A stretch of 64,000 bases of DNA. It comes from Bog-366 sp963722555. Its GTDB lineage: Bacteria > Acidobacteriota > Terriglobia > UBA7540. The stretch is taken from positions 186,001 through 250,000 of the forward strand of contig CAVRNQ010000001.1 of NCBI GenBank assembly GCA_963722555.1. The letters run 5' to 3'. Positions 1 to 8,760 of the stretch are shown piece by piece. Position 1 is the stretch's first letter; every line of letters begins with the position of its first letter. The translations under genes were made by a program, and so were the position numbers. The notes below the pieces were generated by a model. That model was not told the DNA's origin and searched no databases. It saw only the letters and a program-made list of their open reading frames with translations.

Positions 1-219
1 CAATTAGGCGGCCCTCCGTTACGATTTTGCCTACCGGTAGTCACAATCGAACTGACACCCATTGACATACCCCCGGCGCTTGGCGGTAGTCTACGAGGGT
101 GAGGACTGCGGCCGAACAGGGCTCGGCTTCGATGGTCAACTTGACGCTGGAGCGGGGAGTTTGCCTCGCCAGATGGCGGCAGAAAGCCGCCTCTACATCC
201 CATTGACCCACAGCGCTAC

Positions 220-436
220 TCCACTATGTAATAGAAAACAAATGTTGTTAGCGTTTAGAGGCAAAATCCTTAAGAATCTATGTCATTGACAGTAAAAGAG
301 TTACTTGATTATGCTGCGATTTACCCCGGCCGTCCTCCATTATGTACTAGAAAACAAATGGGGTTAGCCGTTTAGAGGCAAAACCTTAAAAAAGTCTATG
401 CAATTGAAAGCAAAGTAGTTATTTGATTTCACTGCG
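220..436 (+). repeat. Two ~100 bp imperfect direct repeats
   Basis: Copies at about 220-318 and 335-436 share the order: CTCCAYTATGTA, TAGAAAACAAATG, GTTTAGAGGCAAAA, CTTAA, TCTATG, then TACTTGATT/TATTTGATT and CTGCG. They differ at scattered positions and small gaps, so they are old duplicates rather than an assembly artefact. The block is clearly more AT-rich than the flanks. No coding frame is supported in it. The shared 5' core CCAYTATGT recurs three more times just downstream. Confidence 0.75.
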
Positions 437-478
437 GCGGAGCGCCGAAGAAACGCGGGGGGGAAATATGAAGGTAAG

Positions 479-600
479 TTCCATTATGTTGTTGAAAAAA
501 CATGTAGAAAAAATGTCAGTTTATGGGCTCTCCATTATGTTGCTGAAAATACACAAGTTATAGTTCCATCTCCATTATGTTGATGAAACTAAATGACTAC
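479..600 (+). repeat. Three short direct repeats CCATTATGTTGNTGAAA
   Basis: The core CCATTATGTTG followed by TTGAA, CTGAA or ATGAA occurs at 481, 532 and 572, all in one orientation. With the related copies at 221 and 337 the spacing contracts from about 116 and 144 to 51 and 40 bp. Iterated, same-orientation sites that tighten towards one side resemble transposase-binding arrays at transposon ends. No transposase is inside the window, so this is a suggestion only. Confidence 0.6.
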
Positions 601-1294
601 TGCGTTGGACCGAGGGCGAGAAGTGCCGGGGTCTTTCCTTCGTTTCACTCAGGACCGGTCGCCGGGACAGAAAGTTCGCCGGTCCTAATGGCGGACGACC
701 TCCTCAGCATGATAGGAAGCATAGCGCGGACCTGTCTGAAAGGTTCGCGGCCTTTGGCACCCTCCCCGCTCGGGGTGAACGCCAAGCGAAGTGCCCCCTC
801 ACCCGACCCGCTCCGGCTGGTGAAAGCGCCGGCAGCGGGCCACCCTCTTCCGCAAGGGGCGAGGGCTGGTACGACAGGAAGCATCGGCGCATCGGCCGGT
901 CCACCCACTCCCGCGAGGGGAGAGGGCTGTTCAATCACCCGATGGGCCGATGGCAAAAGCAGTGACAAGTGACGAGTGACCAGTGACAAGAAGAAGGCGA
1001 AGTCTGAAAAGGGAAAGGCGGGGAGCGGCGACGGCCAAACCCCAGCGTGACACACTACCCCGCATCGGTTATCGGTAGTGTCAGGTGAGAAGATGAATCA
1101 ATTTGCTGACTTCGAGAATCACAAAATCGCAAATCACAAATCACTCAATCTCCCGATCACCGGATCACCCGATCACCCCGATCGCATGAATTGACTTCTC
1201 GCAGTTGGTCGGCTAGGCTGGATTTTTGGGCGAATCTCGGGAGAACATGGCAACTGTCGTATCGGGCGCAGGCTGCTAAGGCTCTGAAGGAAAC
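601..1294. other. Non-coding gap with repeat debris
   Basis: No supported gene. It contains a degenerate single REP-like half (722-751), GC-rich tracts of the type CCCTCACCCGACCCG / CCACCCTC..GAGGG (about 760-930), a GTGAC-type tandem tract (960-990) and a GATCACC-type tract (about 1130-1190). The open frames on both strands here have no recognisable protein similarity and follow the repeats. Confidence 0.6.
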
Positions 1295-2518
1295 ATGAAG
1301 AGGGTTTATCTCGACAACAACGCCACCACTCCGCTTGCGCCGGAAGTGTTCGAGGCCATGCGGCCGTACCTTCTCGAAGACTATGGCAACGCCTCGTCAA
1401 TCCACTGGTTCGGGCAGCGCGCCAAGGCGGCCATAGAGAAAGCTCGCGAGCAGGTGGCCCGCTTACTCAACGCACGGATCAGCGAGATCGTCTTCACGAG
1501 CGGCGGGACGGAGTCCGACAACGCCGCAATTTTCGGCATCGTCGAGGCGGCGCGGGGCGAGCGCAAGCACGTGGTCACGACGGCCATCGAGCACCACGCC
1601 GTGCTCTCAACCGTCCAGGCCGTGGAGAAACGTGGAGTGAGCGTAACCTTCGTGCCCGTGGGTGCGAGTGGCGTCATCGACCCACAGGACGTGGCGAACG
1701 CGCTCCGCCCCGAAACCGTGCTGATCAGCGTAATGCACGCCAACAACGAACTCGGTACGATCCAGCCGCTCGAGGAAATTGGCCGCCTGGCGCGGGAACG
1801 CGACATCTATTTTCATACCGATGCGGTGCAGTCGGTAGGCAAGATTCCGGTGGATGTCCAAAAACTCGACGTGGATCTCCTCGCGCTTTCCGCCCACAAG
1901 CTGCACGGCCCCCAAGGTGTAGGTGCGCTGTACGTCCGGAAAAGCACCCTCCTGCGGCCACTCATGCACGGCGGGCATCACGAGCGCGACCGGCGGCCGG
2001 GCACCGAAAACGTCGCGGGAATCGTGGGGCTGGGCGCAGCGGCAGAACTGGCGCGCGCGCACCAGGCCGAAGAAGCAGGCCGCGTAGCGGCGCTGCGCGA
2101 CCGTCTGGAAGCGGGCATTCTGGAGCGTGTAGCGGGGGTAGTCGTGAACGGCGACCCCACCCGGCGGCTGCCCACTACCACCAACCTGGCCTTTGACTTC
2201 CTCGAGGGCGAAGGGTTTGTGATCGCCATGGACCTGCGCGGTATCGCCTGTTCCACCGGCGCGGCGTGCTCGTCGGGGTCGCTCGAGCCGTCGCATGTAC
2301 TCTCGGCCATCGGACTTAAGCCCGAGCAGGCTCGCGCCAGCATCCGTTTCAGCCTGGGCCGCTTCACGACACCTGAGGACATCGACACCACCCTCGCCAT
2401 TCTGCCCGCCGTGGTGGAACAACTGCGCTCACTCTCGCCGCACTACAAGAGCGGGGTTAGGGATTGGGGGTTAGGGACGCGCGGTTCGGGTTTCGGGGTT
2501 CGAATCTCGAAATCTTAA
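1295..2518 (+). CDS. nifS: Cysteine desulfurase, NifS/IscS class
   Basis: PLP-dependent enzyme that takes sulfur from L-cysteine as a protein-bound persulfide. The 407-residue product begins with the family signature YLDNNATTP. It has the PLP-contacting His pair at 100-101, the Schiff-base lysine in SAHKLHGP (K202) and the catalytic Cys in the loop ACSSGS (C325). The SD-like AAGGAAAC precedes the ATG. mnmA follows 62 bp downstream on the same strand, so this copy most likely supplies sulfur for tRNA 2-thiolation, as in other dedicated desulfurase/MnmA pairs (inference). The last ~25 residues, Gly/Arg-rich, are not family sequence: they are encoded by the left arm of an intergenic inverted repeat. 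iscS is an alternative symbol. Confidence 0.93.
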   Translation: MKRVYLDNNATTPLAPEVFEAMRPYLLEDYGNASSIHWFGQRAKAAIEKAREQVARLLNARISEIVFTSGGTESDNAAIFGIVEAARGERKHVVTTAIEHHAVLSTVQAVEKRGVSVTFVPVGASGVIDPQDVANALRPETVLISVMHANNELGTIQPLEEIGRLARERDIYFHTDAVQSVGKIPVDVQKLDVDLLALSAHKLHGPQGVGALYVRKSTLLRPLMHGGHHERDRRPGTENVAGIVGLGAAAELARAHQAEEAGRVAALRDRLEAGILERVAGVVVNGDPTRRLPTTTNLAFDFLEGEGFVIAMDLRGIACSTGAACSSGSLEPSHVLSAIGLKPEQARASIRFSLGRFTTPEDIDTTLAILPAVVEQLRSLSPHYKSGVRDWGLGTRGSGFGVRISKS

Positions 2519-2572
2519 TCCAAAACCCGTGATCCTGAGTCACGAACCCCGAACCCCCAATCCCGAACCCCG
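2452..2572. repeat. Large inverted repeat at nifS/mnmA junction
   Basis: The left arm (about 2452-2481) and right arm (2543-2572) are near-perfect complements built from GGGGTT, GGGATT and GGGGTTCG words, able to form a stem of about 26-30 bp. The left arm lies inside the nifS reading frame and the right arm ends 8 bp before the mnmA ATG. It could modulate transcription between the two genes or simply be an inserted repeat. No T-tract follows, so it is not a classical terminator. Confidence 0.7.
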
Positions 2573-2580
2573 GTTTTCAC

Positions 2581-3726
2581 ATGACCATTGCCATCGCCAT
2601 GAGCGGCGGGGTCGATAGCTCGACGGCCGCCGCTCTGCTCGCGGAAAACAATGCGCACAGGCCGGCCGGCGCTTCCCCGGCGGTGGTGGGGCTGACGATG
2701 CAGCTCTGGAACCAGCGCCGCCTGCCGCAGTTGCTCGGCCTGGGAGCAGACGCGGGCGGCCACGCCAGCGGACGCTGCTGCTCTCTCGACGACGTGTACG
2801 ACGCGCGCGCCGTGGCGAGCTACCTGGGCATTCCTTACTACGTCATCAACCTGGAGAAGCAGTTCGAAGCCACCGTGGTGCGGCCCTTCGTCGAACGCTA
2901 TCTGGCCGGCGAAACACCCATCCCCTGCAGCCTGTGCAACTCCGAGATCAAGTTTGCGCAGTTCATCACGACGGCGCGGCAAATCGGCGCGGAGCGCATC
3001 GCCACAGGCCACTACGCGCGCCTCCGTCGCGACGAGCGGACCGGCCGCTACCAGCTTCTGCGCGGCGTCGATCGCTCCAAAGACCAGGCTTACTTCCTCT
3101 TCGGATTGACACAGGAACAACTGGCGCAGGCCGAGTTCCCACTGGGCGAGATGACCAAGCGGCAGGTGCGGGCCCTGGCCCGCGCCCGGGGCCTGCCCGT
3201 AGCCGAGAAGGCGGAAAGCCAGGAGATTTGCTTTGTGCCCACGGGGAGCTATCGCCAGTTCATTCGCGCCTACCTGGCCGAGCAGCAACGCCGACCCGAA
3301 GCGGCGCCGGGCGAGGTGGTCTCAACCGACGGGCGTGTGCTCGCCGAACACCAGGGCCTGCACGACTTCACCGTGGGCCAGCGGAAGGGACTGGGTGTGG
3401 CGGTGGGCGAACCGCTCTACGTGATCGCGCTCGATCCGGCGAAGAACCGCGTCGTCGTGGGCCAGGACCGTGATCTTTTTCGCAGCCGCTTCCGCGTCCG
3501 TAGTGTGAACTGGATTCGGCCGCTGCGAGAGGGCGACGCCGTGGATGCGGACGTCAAAATTCGCCACAATCATCCCGGAGCTGCGGCGCAAGTCGAAGCG
3601 CAGGCGGGCTCCGAGGCCCTCGTCGAATTCCTCCAGCCGCAGCGCGCCATCACCCCCGGCCAGGCTGCCGTGTTTTATGACGGAGACGAAGTCCTGGGCG
3701 GTGGGTGGATTGCGTCGGTACTTTGA
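2581..3726 (+). CDS. mnmA: tRNA-specific 2-thiouridylase
   Basis: Catalyses ATP- and persulfide-dependent formation of s2U34 in the tRNAs for Lys, Glu and Gln. The 381-residue length is usual. The N-terminal PP-loop motif SGGVDSS is at residues 8-14. The catalytic cysteines are C119 (in TPIPCSLCN) and C217 (in SQEICFVP). ATGHYARL and KDQAYFLF are also diagnostic, and the C-terminal beta-barrel region ends normally. The start is the ATG directly after the inverted repeat; no strong SD is visible. The preceding desulfurase is the likely sulfur donor. Confidence 0.96.
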   Translation: MTIAIAMSGGVDSSTAAALLAENNAHRPAGASPAVVGLTMQLWNQRRLPQLLGLGADAGGHASGRCCSLDDVYDARAVASYLGIPYYVINLEKQFEATVVRPFVERYLAGETPIPCSLCNSEIKFAQFITTARQIGAERIATGHYARLRRDERTGRYQLLRGVDRSKDQAYFLFGLTQEQLAQAEFPLGEMTKRQVRALARARGLPVAEKAESQEICFVPTGSYRQFIRAYLAEQQRRPEAAPGEVVSTDGRVLAEHQGLHDFTVGQRKGLGVAVGEPLYVIALDPAKNRVVVGQDRDLFRSRFRVRSVNWIRPLREGDAVDADVKIRHNHPGAAAQVEAQAGSEALVEFLQPQRAITPGQAAVFYDGDEVLGGGWIASVL

Positions 3727-3747
3727 ATTCCTCAACCCAAGAAGGGT

Positions 3748-3883
3748 TTCACCACAGAGGCTACAGAGGTCGCGGAGAACAGACACAGATGAAAACTGTG
3801 GGTCAACAAACTAAAGGACCGTAATCCCTGCCCGCGCCAGCAGAAGTACTTTTCTCTGTGGTCTCTGTGCACTCTGTGGTGAG
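3748..3883. repeat. Inverted repeat with CACCACAGAG ends
   Basis: TTTCACCACAGAGGCTACAGAGG at the left and CTCTGTGGTCTCTGTG..CTCTGTGGTG at the right form the ends of a ~136 bp element in the 337 bp gap after mnmA. The centre has no gene. The remainder of the gap to 4063 shows nothing recognisable. Confidence 0.55.
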
Positions 3884-4063
3884 TGTTTTGTTCGCGCCGC
3901 GAGGAGAATTTCGGAGTGAGTAGTATAGGGAATGATGGTTGGCGGTCAACGCTTGGGTGGGCGGAGGCGTCACCCAGAAAGCTGGGAGGGCCCGCACTCT
4001 GCGCTGTGCGCGGGTGGAGAGACAGCTCTCTTGCTGTCGTCTTGCCGCACGCGGCCGAGCCCG

Positions 4064-4576
4064 TCAGATGAAGAGTTGCTCGTCCTGGGTCGCTTCGCTC
4101 ACGTTGGTGACGCGGCGGCGCGTGAAGAGAAACTCCAGGCCGGAGCGTACACCCTTGACGACCGCCGAGATCTCCTGGATGGGGCCGAGCACGCCGCGCT
4201 GGACGGCGCCCGCCGTGGTCTCAACCTTCTCGACCAAGTCGGACACCATCCGGTCCACGCGAACCATCTGTAGCCGGCTCTTCTCCAGCAGTTCGGCGGC
4301 CACCTCGTCCGCATTGATCGTGCGGTTGCGGAGTATTCTGCTGATCTCCGCAAGGTTCGCGGTGATGTTCCGCAACGGCTCGCGCGAATTGTTGGCGATC
4401 TCAAGCGCGGATTGGGTCAGAGGGTCGATTCGCTGCTTGACGTCCGATCGCACGCTTTCAATCTGCCCGGGAATTTTGCGGATGGCGAGCCAAATTCCCA
4501 GCATCGCTCCGGCCTGCATCAGGACCGCGATCGACACCAGAATTATAGCCACGGTCAGCGCAGTGTTTTGCTCCAT
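4064..4576 (-). CDS. Membrane-anchored coiled-coil protein
   Basis: 170 residues with one N-terminal transmembrane helix (about residues 8-31) and a long helical, Glu/Arg/Asn-rich remainder with heptad-like spacing up to about residue 140. The layout resembles DUF948-type proteins, with an anchor and a coiled coil on one side of the membrane, but no diagnostic motif is present. It is last in a three-gene minus-strand set after two YtxH-like genes, 27 bp downstream of the nearer one. A role in envelope stress or membrane organisation is only suggested by these neighbours. Confidence 0.7.
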   Translation of the reverse strand: MEQNTALTVAIILVSIAVLMQAGAMLGIWLAIRKIPGQIESVRSDVKQRIDPLTQSALEIANNSREPLRNITANLAEISRILRNRTINADEVAAELLEKSRLQMVRVDRMVSDLVEKVETTAGAVQRGVLGPIQEISAVVKGVRSGLEFLFTRRRVTNVSEATQDEQLFI

Positions 4577-4603
4577 GATTAGCTCACAAGAGGCTTAGCC
4601 GCC

Positions 4604-4909
4604 TCAGGCGCCTTGCTTGCCTTTGGTTTTTTCTTCCTGGTACGCTTGCTTACCCGCTTCTAGCGCGGCGGAGAGCAGTTCCTTCTGCTTGGTGACCAGA
4701 CCCTTGCCTTTCTCCACTGCCTCTTCCGCCTGCTGGCAAAGCTCATCAGCCTTCGTCTTGACAAAGTCGCGGCCCTCGCCCGCTTTCAGGGCAATCATGT
4801 CCCGGGTTTCTTTTCCGGAACGCGGGGCGAAAAGCAGGGCGAGAACTGCGCCAATCCCCAAACCAGCCAGAAAAAATCCCACCTTAGATGTACCGTTCTC
4901 TTCACTCAT
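4604..4909 (-). CDS. YtxH-domain protein (copy 2)
   Basis: 101 residues. The N-terminal segment GFFLAGLGIGAVLALLFAPR is the glycine-zipper membrane helix typical of YtxH-like proteins, followed by SGKETRDMI and an amphipathic Lys/Glu-rich helix to the C-terminus. It is clearly a paralogue of the next upstream gene (same FLAG-GIGA-ALLFAP-SG-ETR pattern and same length). The SD GGAGGAAACC lies before the ATG. YtxH proteins are linked to general stress in Firmicutes, but their biochemical role is unknown. Confidence 0.85.
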   Translation of the reverse strand: MSEENGTSKVGFFLAGLGIGAVLALLFAPRSGKETRDMIALKAGEGRDFVKTKADELCQQAEEAVEKGKGLVTKQKELLSAALEAGKQAYQEEKTKGKQGA

Positions 4910-4926
4910 TGGTTTCCTCCCCTCTG

Positions 4927-5217
4927 CTAGCGCGTGAAGGTCTCACGCGCCGTCTGCTTCCCCGCTTCCAGGACCTCCGCCAGGCGATCCTTCTGCCTGC
5001 TTACCAGTTCTTTTCCCTGGTCAACAAGGTCTTCCGCTTGCTTGCGGAGTTCGCGCCCCTTGGTTGCAACAAAGTCTTTGCCTTCCTGGGCTTTGTCAAC
5101 AATATGCTTCCGTGTTTCTTCCCCCGACAGGGGAGCAAAAAGCAGGGCCACTGCGGCCCCAATCCCGAACCCTGCCAGGAAATATGCAACCTTGGTTGAG
5201 ACGTTGCAGTTTGCCAT
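4927..5217 (-). CDS. YtxH-domain protein (copy 1)
   Basis: 96 residues, first gene of the minus-strand trio. The glycine-zipper helix AYFLAGFGIGAAVALLFAP is followed by SGEETRKHIV and a charged helix with the repeated words KDFVATKGRELRKQAEDL and GKELVSRQKDRLAEVLEAGK. These match the paralogue downstream almost residue for residue, so this is a tandem duplication with divergence. A strong SD (CCGGAGGTG) precedes the ATG. The 110 bp upstream to uvrC is AT-rich and is the likely promoter region, but no clean -35/-10 pair was found. Confidence 0.87.
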   Translation of the reverse strand: MANCNVSTKVAYFLAGFGIGAAVALLFAPLSGEETRKHIVDKAQEGKDFVATKGRELRKQAEDLVDQGKELVSRQKDRLAEVLEAGKQTARETFTR

Positions 5218-5326
5218 GATTCACCTCCGGCTTTCAGAGCTTCTAATCTAGCACTCTAATCTATGTAATACAAAGTAAATTTTTGATTATATTCATGATA
5301 GTTGTTAGACCGGCCAGACGGTGTAT

Positions 5327-7141
5327 TTAAGGTTGGGGTGGCTTTGCAAGATAATCGAAGATTCGCTGGGCTTGGCCTGGTTTCACCACTTGCCCCAACT
5401 CTTCCCGCGACAAGCCTCGCAGTTTTTCCAAGCTTCCAAAGTGGCTGAGGAGCTTGCGGGCTGTCTTTTCCCCCACTCCGGGGATCTCGACGAGTTCCGT
5501 CGTGACTTGGCGCTTGGCGCGCCGGGCGCGATGAAAGGTGACCGCAAAGCGGTGCGCCTCATCACGAATCTGCTGGACCAGGTGCAGCGCGGGGGAGTGG
5601 TGATCCAGCGCCACGGGTTCATTCTCGCGACCCTGCACACAGAGGATTTCCTCCCGTTTGGCGATGCTCGCCAGCGGCTGGTTGATAATTCCCAGTTCTT
5701 CCAGTGCCGCCGCCGCCGCGTGGAGTTGGCCCACGCCGCCGTCAATGAGCACCAGATCCGGGAATGTTTTCTTCTCCTCCTGCAAGCGCCGATAGCGGCG
5801 CCCCACCACTTCTTTCATGCTGGCGAAGTCATCATTCTGCGGAACGGTTTTGATGATGTATTTCCGGTAGTCTGCTTTCTTCATCTTCCCTGCTTCCCAG
5901 ACCACCATGGAAGCGACGATGTCAGTCCCCTGGGTGTGGGAGACGTCGAAGGCCTCGATGCGGTTAGGCGGCTTCAGAAGGTCGAGCGCTTCGCTGAGGC
6001 TCTCCAAGGTTTCGCGGGGTTGGGGTTTCAGAATACGGAAGCGCCGCTCGAAAGAGTGCCGGGCATTGCGCGCGACCAGTTCCAGAAGGGCGCGCTTGCG
6101 GCCGGCCCGGGGGGTCAGGATGTGAACGGGACGTCCGCGCTTGCGAGAGAGCAACTCCTCCAGGATCTCCCGGTCGTCGAAATCCACGGGCGCGTGAATC
6201 TCGCCCGGCAGATACTGCTGGTCCAGGTAGATTTGCTTCAGCAGCGAGGAGAAGAATTCGCCGGGGTTGAATTCGCCCAAGTCCTCCCAAAAAAACTCTC
6301 GCCGGTCGAGCACGCGCCCGCCGCGCAAATGGAACAGGTTGACGGCGGCCAGCGGGCCCTCTTGGTGGAAACCGAGAATGTCGGCTTCCTCTCCGGAATG
6401 CGCTGCCATTTTCTGCCGTTCCCGGACCTCTTCCACCGTCTGAATCTGGTCGCGATAGCGGGCGGCATCCTCGAACTCCAGCTTATGGGAAGCATCCGCC
6501 ATGCGGCCGTGGAGGCTGCGGACCAATTCGTTTTCCCGGCCCTCCAGCAGCCACCGCGCGTCCCGGACGGCTTCCGCGTAACGCTCCAGCGTGGTCAAGC
6601 TCTCGACGCACGGGCCCAGGCAGCGCTTGATGTAATACTGCAGGCAGGGCCGCGGATGATAACGCGTCAAGTCCACGCGACAGGACGGAACCAGCCACTG
6701 CCGATGAATGAAATCCACGATTCGATAGGCCAAGTTGGCGGGAAAGTACGGACCGTAGTAAACCGCCCCGTCTTTCTTGACGCGCCGCGTCACATAAACG
6801 CGCGGAAACCGCTCGGTGACCGTCAGCTTGATATAGGGGTAGCTCTTGTCGTCGCGGAGAAGAATGTTGTACCGGGGCTTGAACTGCTTGATCAGGTTGT
6901 TCTCGAGCGCCATGGCCTCGTGCTCGTTGTCCACGAGGATGGTCTCAAGGTCATGCGCCACCTCGAGCATCCGGTCGCGTTTCTCATCGCCGCTGTGCGA
7001 GTCCTGGAAATAGGAACGGACGCGGTGCCGCAGGGACTTGGCTTTGCCGACATAGATGGGTTGGCCCGCCTCGTCCTTGAACACGTACACCCCGGGGTGT
7101 ACGGGCAGAGCTTCGGCTTTTTCCGGAAGCGTGGGGTTCAC
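5327..7141 (-). CDS. uvrC: Excinuclease ABC subunit C
   Basis: Makes both incisions around bulky DNA lesions in nucleotide excision repair, after UvrA and UvrB. The 604 residues are the usual length. Order of domains: GIY-YIG nuclease (PGVYVF at 16-21, IYVGKA at 29-34), a Cys-rich stretch (RPCLQYYIKRCLGPC), the UVR motif that contacts UvrB (about 205-240), the RNase H-like 5' nuclease (IEAFDVSH, LVLIDGGVGQL) and a C-terminal helix-hairpin-helix (IPGVGEKTARKLLSHFGS). uvrA lies 10 kb away in the same window, on the same strand. A long open frame on the opposite strand is its shadow. Confidence 0.97.
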   Translation of the reverse strand: MNPTLPEKAEALPVHPGVYVFKDEAGQPIYVGKAKSLRHRVRSYFQDSHSGDEKRDRMLEVAHDLETILVDNEHEAMALENNLIKQFKPRYNILLRDDKSYPYIKLTVTERFPRVYVTRRVKKDGAVYYGPYFPANLAYRIVDFIHRQWLVPSCRVDLTRYHPRPCLQYYIKRCLGPCVESLTTLERYAEAVRDARWLLEGRENELVRSLHGRMADASHKLEFEDAARYRDQIQTVEEVRERQKMAAHSGEEADILGFHQEGPLAAVNLFHLRGGRVLDRREFFWEDLGEFNPGEFFSSLLKQIYLDQQYLPGEIHAPVDFDDREILEELLSRKRGRPVHILTPRAGRKRALLELVARNARHSFERRFRILKPQPRETLESLSEALDLLKPPNRIEAFDVSHTQGTDIVASMVVWEAGKMKKADYRKYIIKTVPQNDDFASMKEVVGRRYRRLQEEKKTFPDLVLIDGGVGQLHAAAAALEELGIINQPLASIAKREEILCVQGRENEPVALDHHSPALHLVQQIRDEAHRFAVTFHRARRAKRQVTTELVEIPGVGEKTARKLLSHFGSLEKLRGLSREELGQVVKPGQAQRIFDYLAKPPQP

Positions 7142-7234
7142 GGGCTCCTCAACGTTCCATTATCCCCGAGCATCTAAAGTTCTGAAAGGGACGAGCGTTG
7201 ACACAACTTCCCGCACCGGAGGAAAATCCCAGGT

Positions 7235-7675
7235 ATGCACCAGGCACTGAAGATCGGGTGGGCCGTGGCTCTCGGGTTCGCCCTGGCCGCACCCGCGGTT
7301 TACGCGCAGGTTAAAGAGGAACCTCCGCCCCCCTCGATAGAGGACAATCAGAAATACGTCAGCCAGGGGCCTGCGAAATGCGTCGAAGTCGGTAACTATT
7401 ACTTGCGAAGGAATAAGGTTGAGGCAGCCCTCAGCCGCTTCCAAGAAGCGGTCAGGGTCAACCCGCATTACGCCCCCGCCTACCTGGGCCTGGGCAAGGT
7501 GTACGAGAGGATGGGTCTCAAGCAAAAAGCCCTCGAGGCTTACAAACACTATCTCGACAAGCTTCCTTCCGCAAAAGACGCTGCCGAAGCCAAAGATGCC
7601 CAAAGAGCCATGGCGCGCTTGCAGAGGGAAGTGGGGCCGCGCGATCGCCCTGCGAAGACTAGCCCCCCTCGGTAG
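7235..7675 (+). CDS. Small exported TPR protein
   Basis: 146 residues: signal peptide (about 1-25, cleavage after VYAQ region), then two TPR units (NYYLRRNKVEAALSRFQEAV and AYLGLGKVYERMGLKQKALE) and a basic, Pro-rich tail. A good SD (GGAGGAAA) precedes the ATG. The gene is divergent from uvrC and its 3' end overlaps the next, convergent gene by 17 bp. It is probably a periplasmic protein-interaction module. No partner is evident. Confidence 0.8.
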   Translation: MHQALKIGWAVALGFALAAPAVYAQVKEEPPPPSIEDNQKYVSQGPAKCVEVGNYYLRRNKVEAALSRFQEAVRVNPHYAPAYLGLGKVYERMGLKQKALEAYKHYLDKLPSAKDAAEAKDAQRAMARLQREVGPRDRPAKTSPPR

Positions 7676-8048
7676 AATCGCCCCCGTCCGTATCCGTCGC
7701 GGTGTCGGTGTCGAGATACTCCTCCAGGACGGTAGCAGCTCGCTCGGCGTCCTCTTCGCGCACCAGCATGTGAACGTCCAGCACCGGAAGCACATTCGCG
7801 GCGCCCTGACCCGACTGAACACAAGGAATTCCCTGCGACTGAAGAATGTTCCGCGCCAAGTCGGCGTCCATCTGCGCGGTGCCCCCTGCAAAAGTGCGCA
7901 CGGAGACGAGCTTCACGTCTTTTTCATTGGTGATCTCGACCCGCGGCGGGGCCTCGGGCGGCGAGCCGGGCTGCAGATCGGAACCACAGTCTTCGCATTT
8001 CTTCGTCCCTTCCACGTATTCAATGAAACACTGAGGACAATACGGCAT
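7659..8048 (-). CDS. Zinc-ribbon plus DUF2007-like signalling protein
   Basis: 129 residues from the ATG at 8048. The N-terminus is a zinc ribbon: CPQC at 4-7 and CEDC about 15 residues later. The rest (LVSVRTFAGGTAQMDADLAR, LQSQGIPC, LPVLDVHMLVREEDAERA) matches the DUF2007 putative signal-transducing fold, ending in an Asp/Thr-rich tail. An upstream in-frame ATG at 8189 would add 47 residues encoded by repeat sequence and is rejected. Function unknown; binding of a small ligand or protein is plausible. Confidence 0.83.
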   Translation of the reverse strand: MPYCPQCFIEYVEGTKKCEDCGSDLQPGSPPEAPPRVEITNEKDVKLVSVRTFAGGTAQMDADLARNILQSQGIPCVQSGQGAANVLPVLDVHMLVREEDAERAATVLEEYLDTDTATDTDGGDSTEGG

Positions 8049-8117
8049 GGTGGAACCTCGGCCTACCTTTCCCAGTATAGAACTTTCCGGAACCGGCGGC
8101 GTCGATTTCCTCTCAGC

Positions 8118-8371
8118 AGGCTGCTGGAGAAGCCTCCCGCCGATGTCATCCTCAGCCCTTCGCTGCCATCCTGAGTCCTTCGCTGTCATTCTGAGCGAAG
8201 CGAAGAATTTCGCCCTGCCCGCTCAGGATAAACTGCGCGAAGGATCTTGCTCTGCCGGCTCAGCGCAATCTCTGCGAAGGATCTGGCTCTGGGTTTTTGT
8301 GCCGAACCAAGGCGAGATGCTTCGTCCGCCGCGGCGGACTCAGCATGACAGGCGCCCTTTATCAGCAGCCT
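8118..8371. repeat. AGGCTGC-ended dispersed element, copy 1
   Basis: About 254 bp, beginning AGGCTGCTGG and ending CAGCAGCCT (complementary ends). The inside is made of words such as GTCATTCTGAGCGAAGCGAAG and ATCCTTCGC..CAGGATAAACTGCGC in both orientations. The same ends and core words recur at 23671, 51768 and 55245. It carries no reading frame and fills most of the gap between 8049 and 8496. Confidence 0.75.
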
Positions 8372-8496
8372 GTGAGAGGATTCCTGCGGTGGAGTGATTT
8401 CGAGGGCTATAATGCTGGTCGAAATTCTAGGGCTGAGCGGTCAGAGCCGGTCCCGCGGATTATCGGCTCACCATCCGCTCTACCCAGGAGGCGTCT

Positions 8497-8673
8497 ATGC
8501 GGTGGCTTCCCAACTTACTCGTCATCCTGGCGGCCGTCGGACTGCTGATCGGGCTGGGGATTCGCCTGGTAAAGGGCGGCCTCCTCGCCGATCAGCTTTT
8601 CTTCTGGCGAGGTTCGCTGGCGTTACTCGTTCTGTCGATTGCCGTGAGCTTGATCCAGCTCCGCAATAAATAG
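8497..8673 (+). CDS. Small hydrophobic membrane protein
   Basis: 58-residue reading frame, too short for many ORF callers. It starts ATG at 8497 behind a strong SD (CAGGAGG, 8485-8491) and stops at 8671-8673. It has two predicted transmembrane helices (about residues 5-23 and 36-53) joined by a short loop with Lys/Asp, and ends SLIQLRNK. Such proteins are often annotated as hypothetical membrane proteins. The SD and hydrophobic pattern make it a credible gene; function unknown. Confidence 0.65.
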   Translation: MRWLPNLLVILAAVGLLIGLGIRLVKGGLLADQLFFWRGSLALLVLSIAVSLIQLRNK

Positions 8674-8760
8674 GGCGGGCGGGCTGCGCGGGTCTTTCAC
8701 CCTGCCGGGGATAGGGTGGCCCCGCGGCCGCAATCGAGAATCCCCGCTTTGGAGGTGCGC

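Noticed and set aside
2452..2572. Intrinsic terminator between nifS and mnmA
   Set aside because: The hairpin lies partly in the nifS coding sequence and has no T-tract; kept only as an inverted repeat.
5321..7177. Long 618-codon frame on the plus strand over uvrC
   Set aside because: It is a high-GC shadow of uvrC, with no recognisable domain; uvrC on the other strand is certain.
8049..8189. 47-residue N-terminal extension of the zinc-ribbon/DUF2007 protein
   Set aside because: The extra codons lie in the dispersed element and the zinc ribbon starts at the internal ATG.
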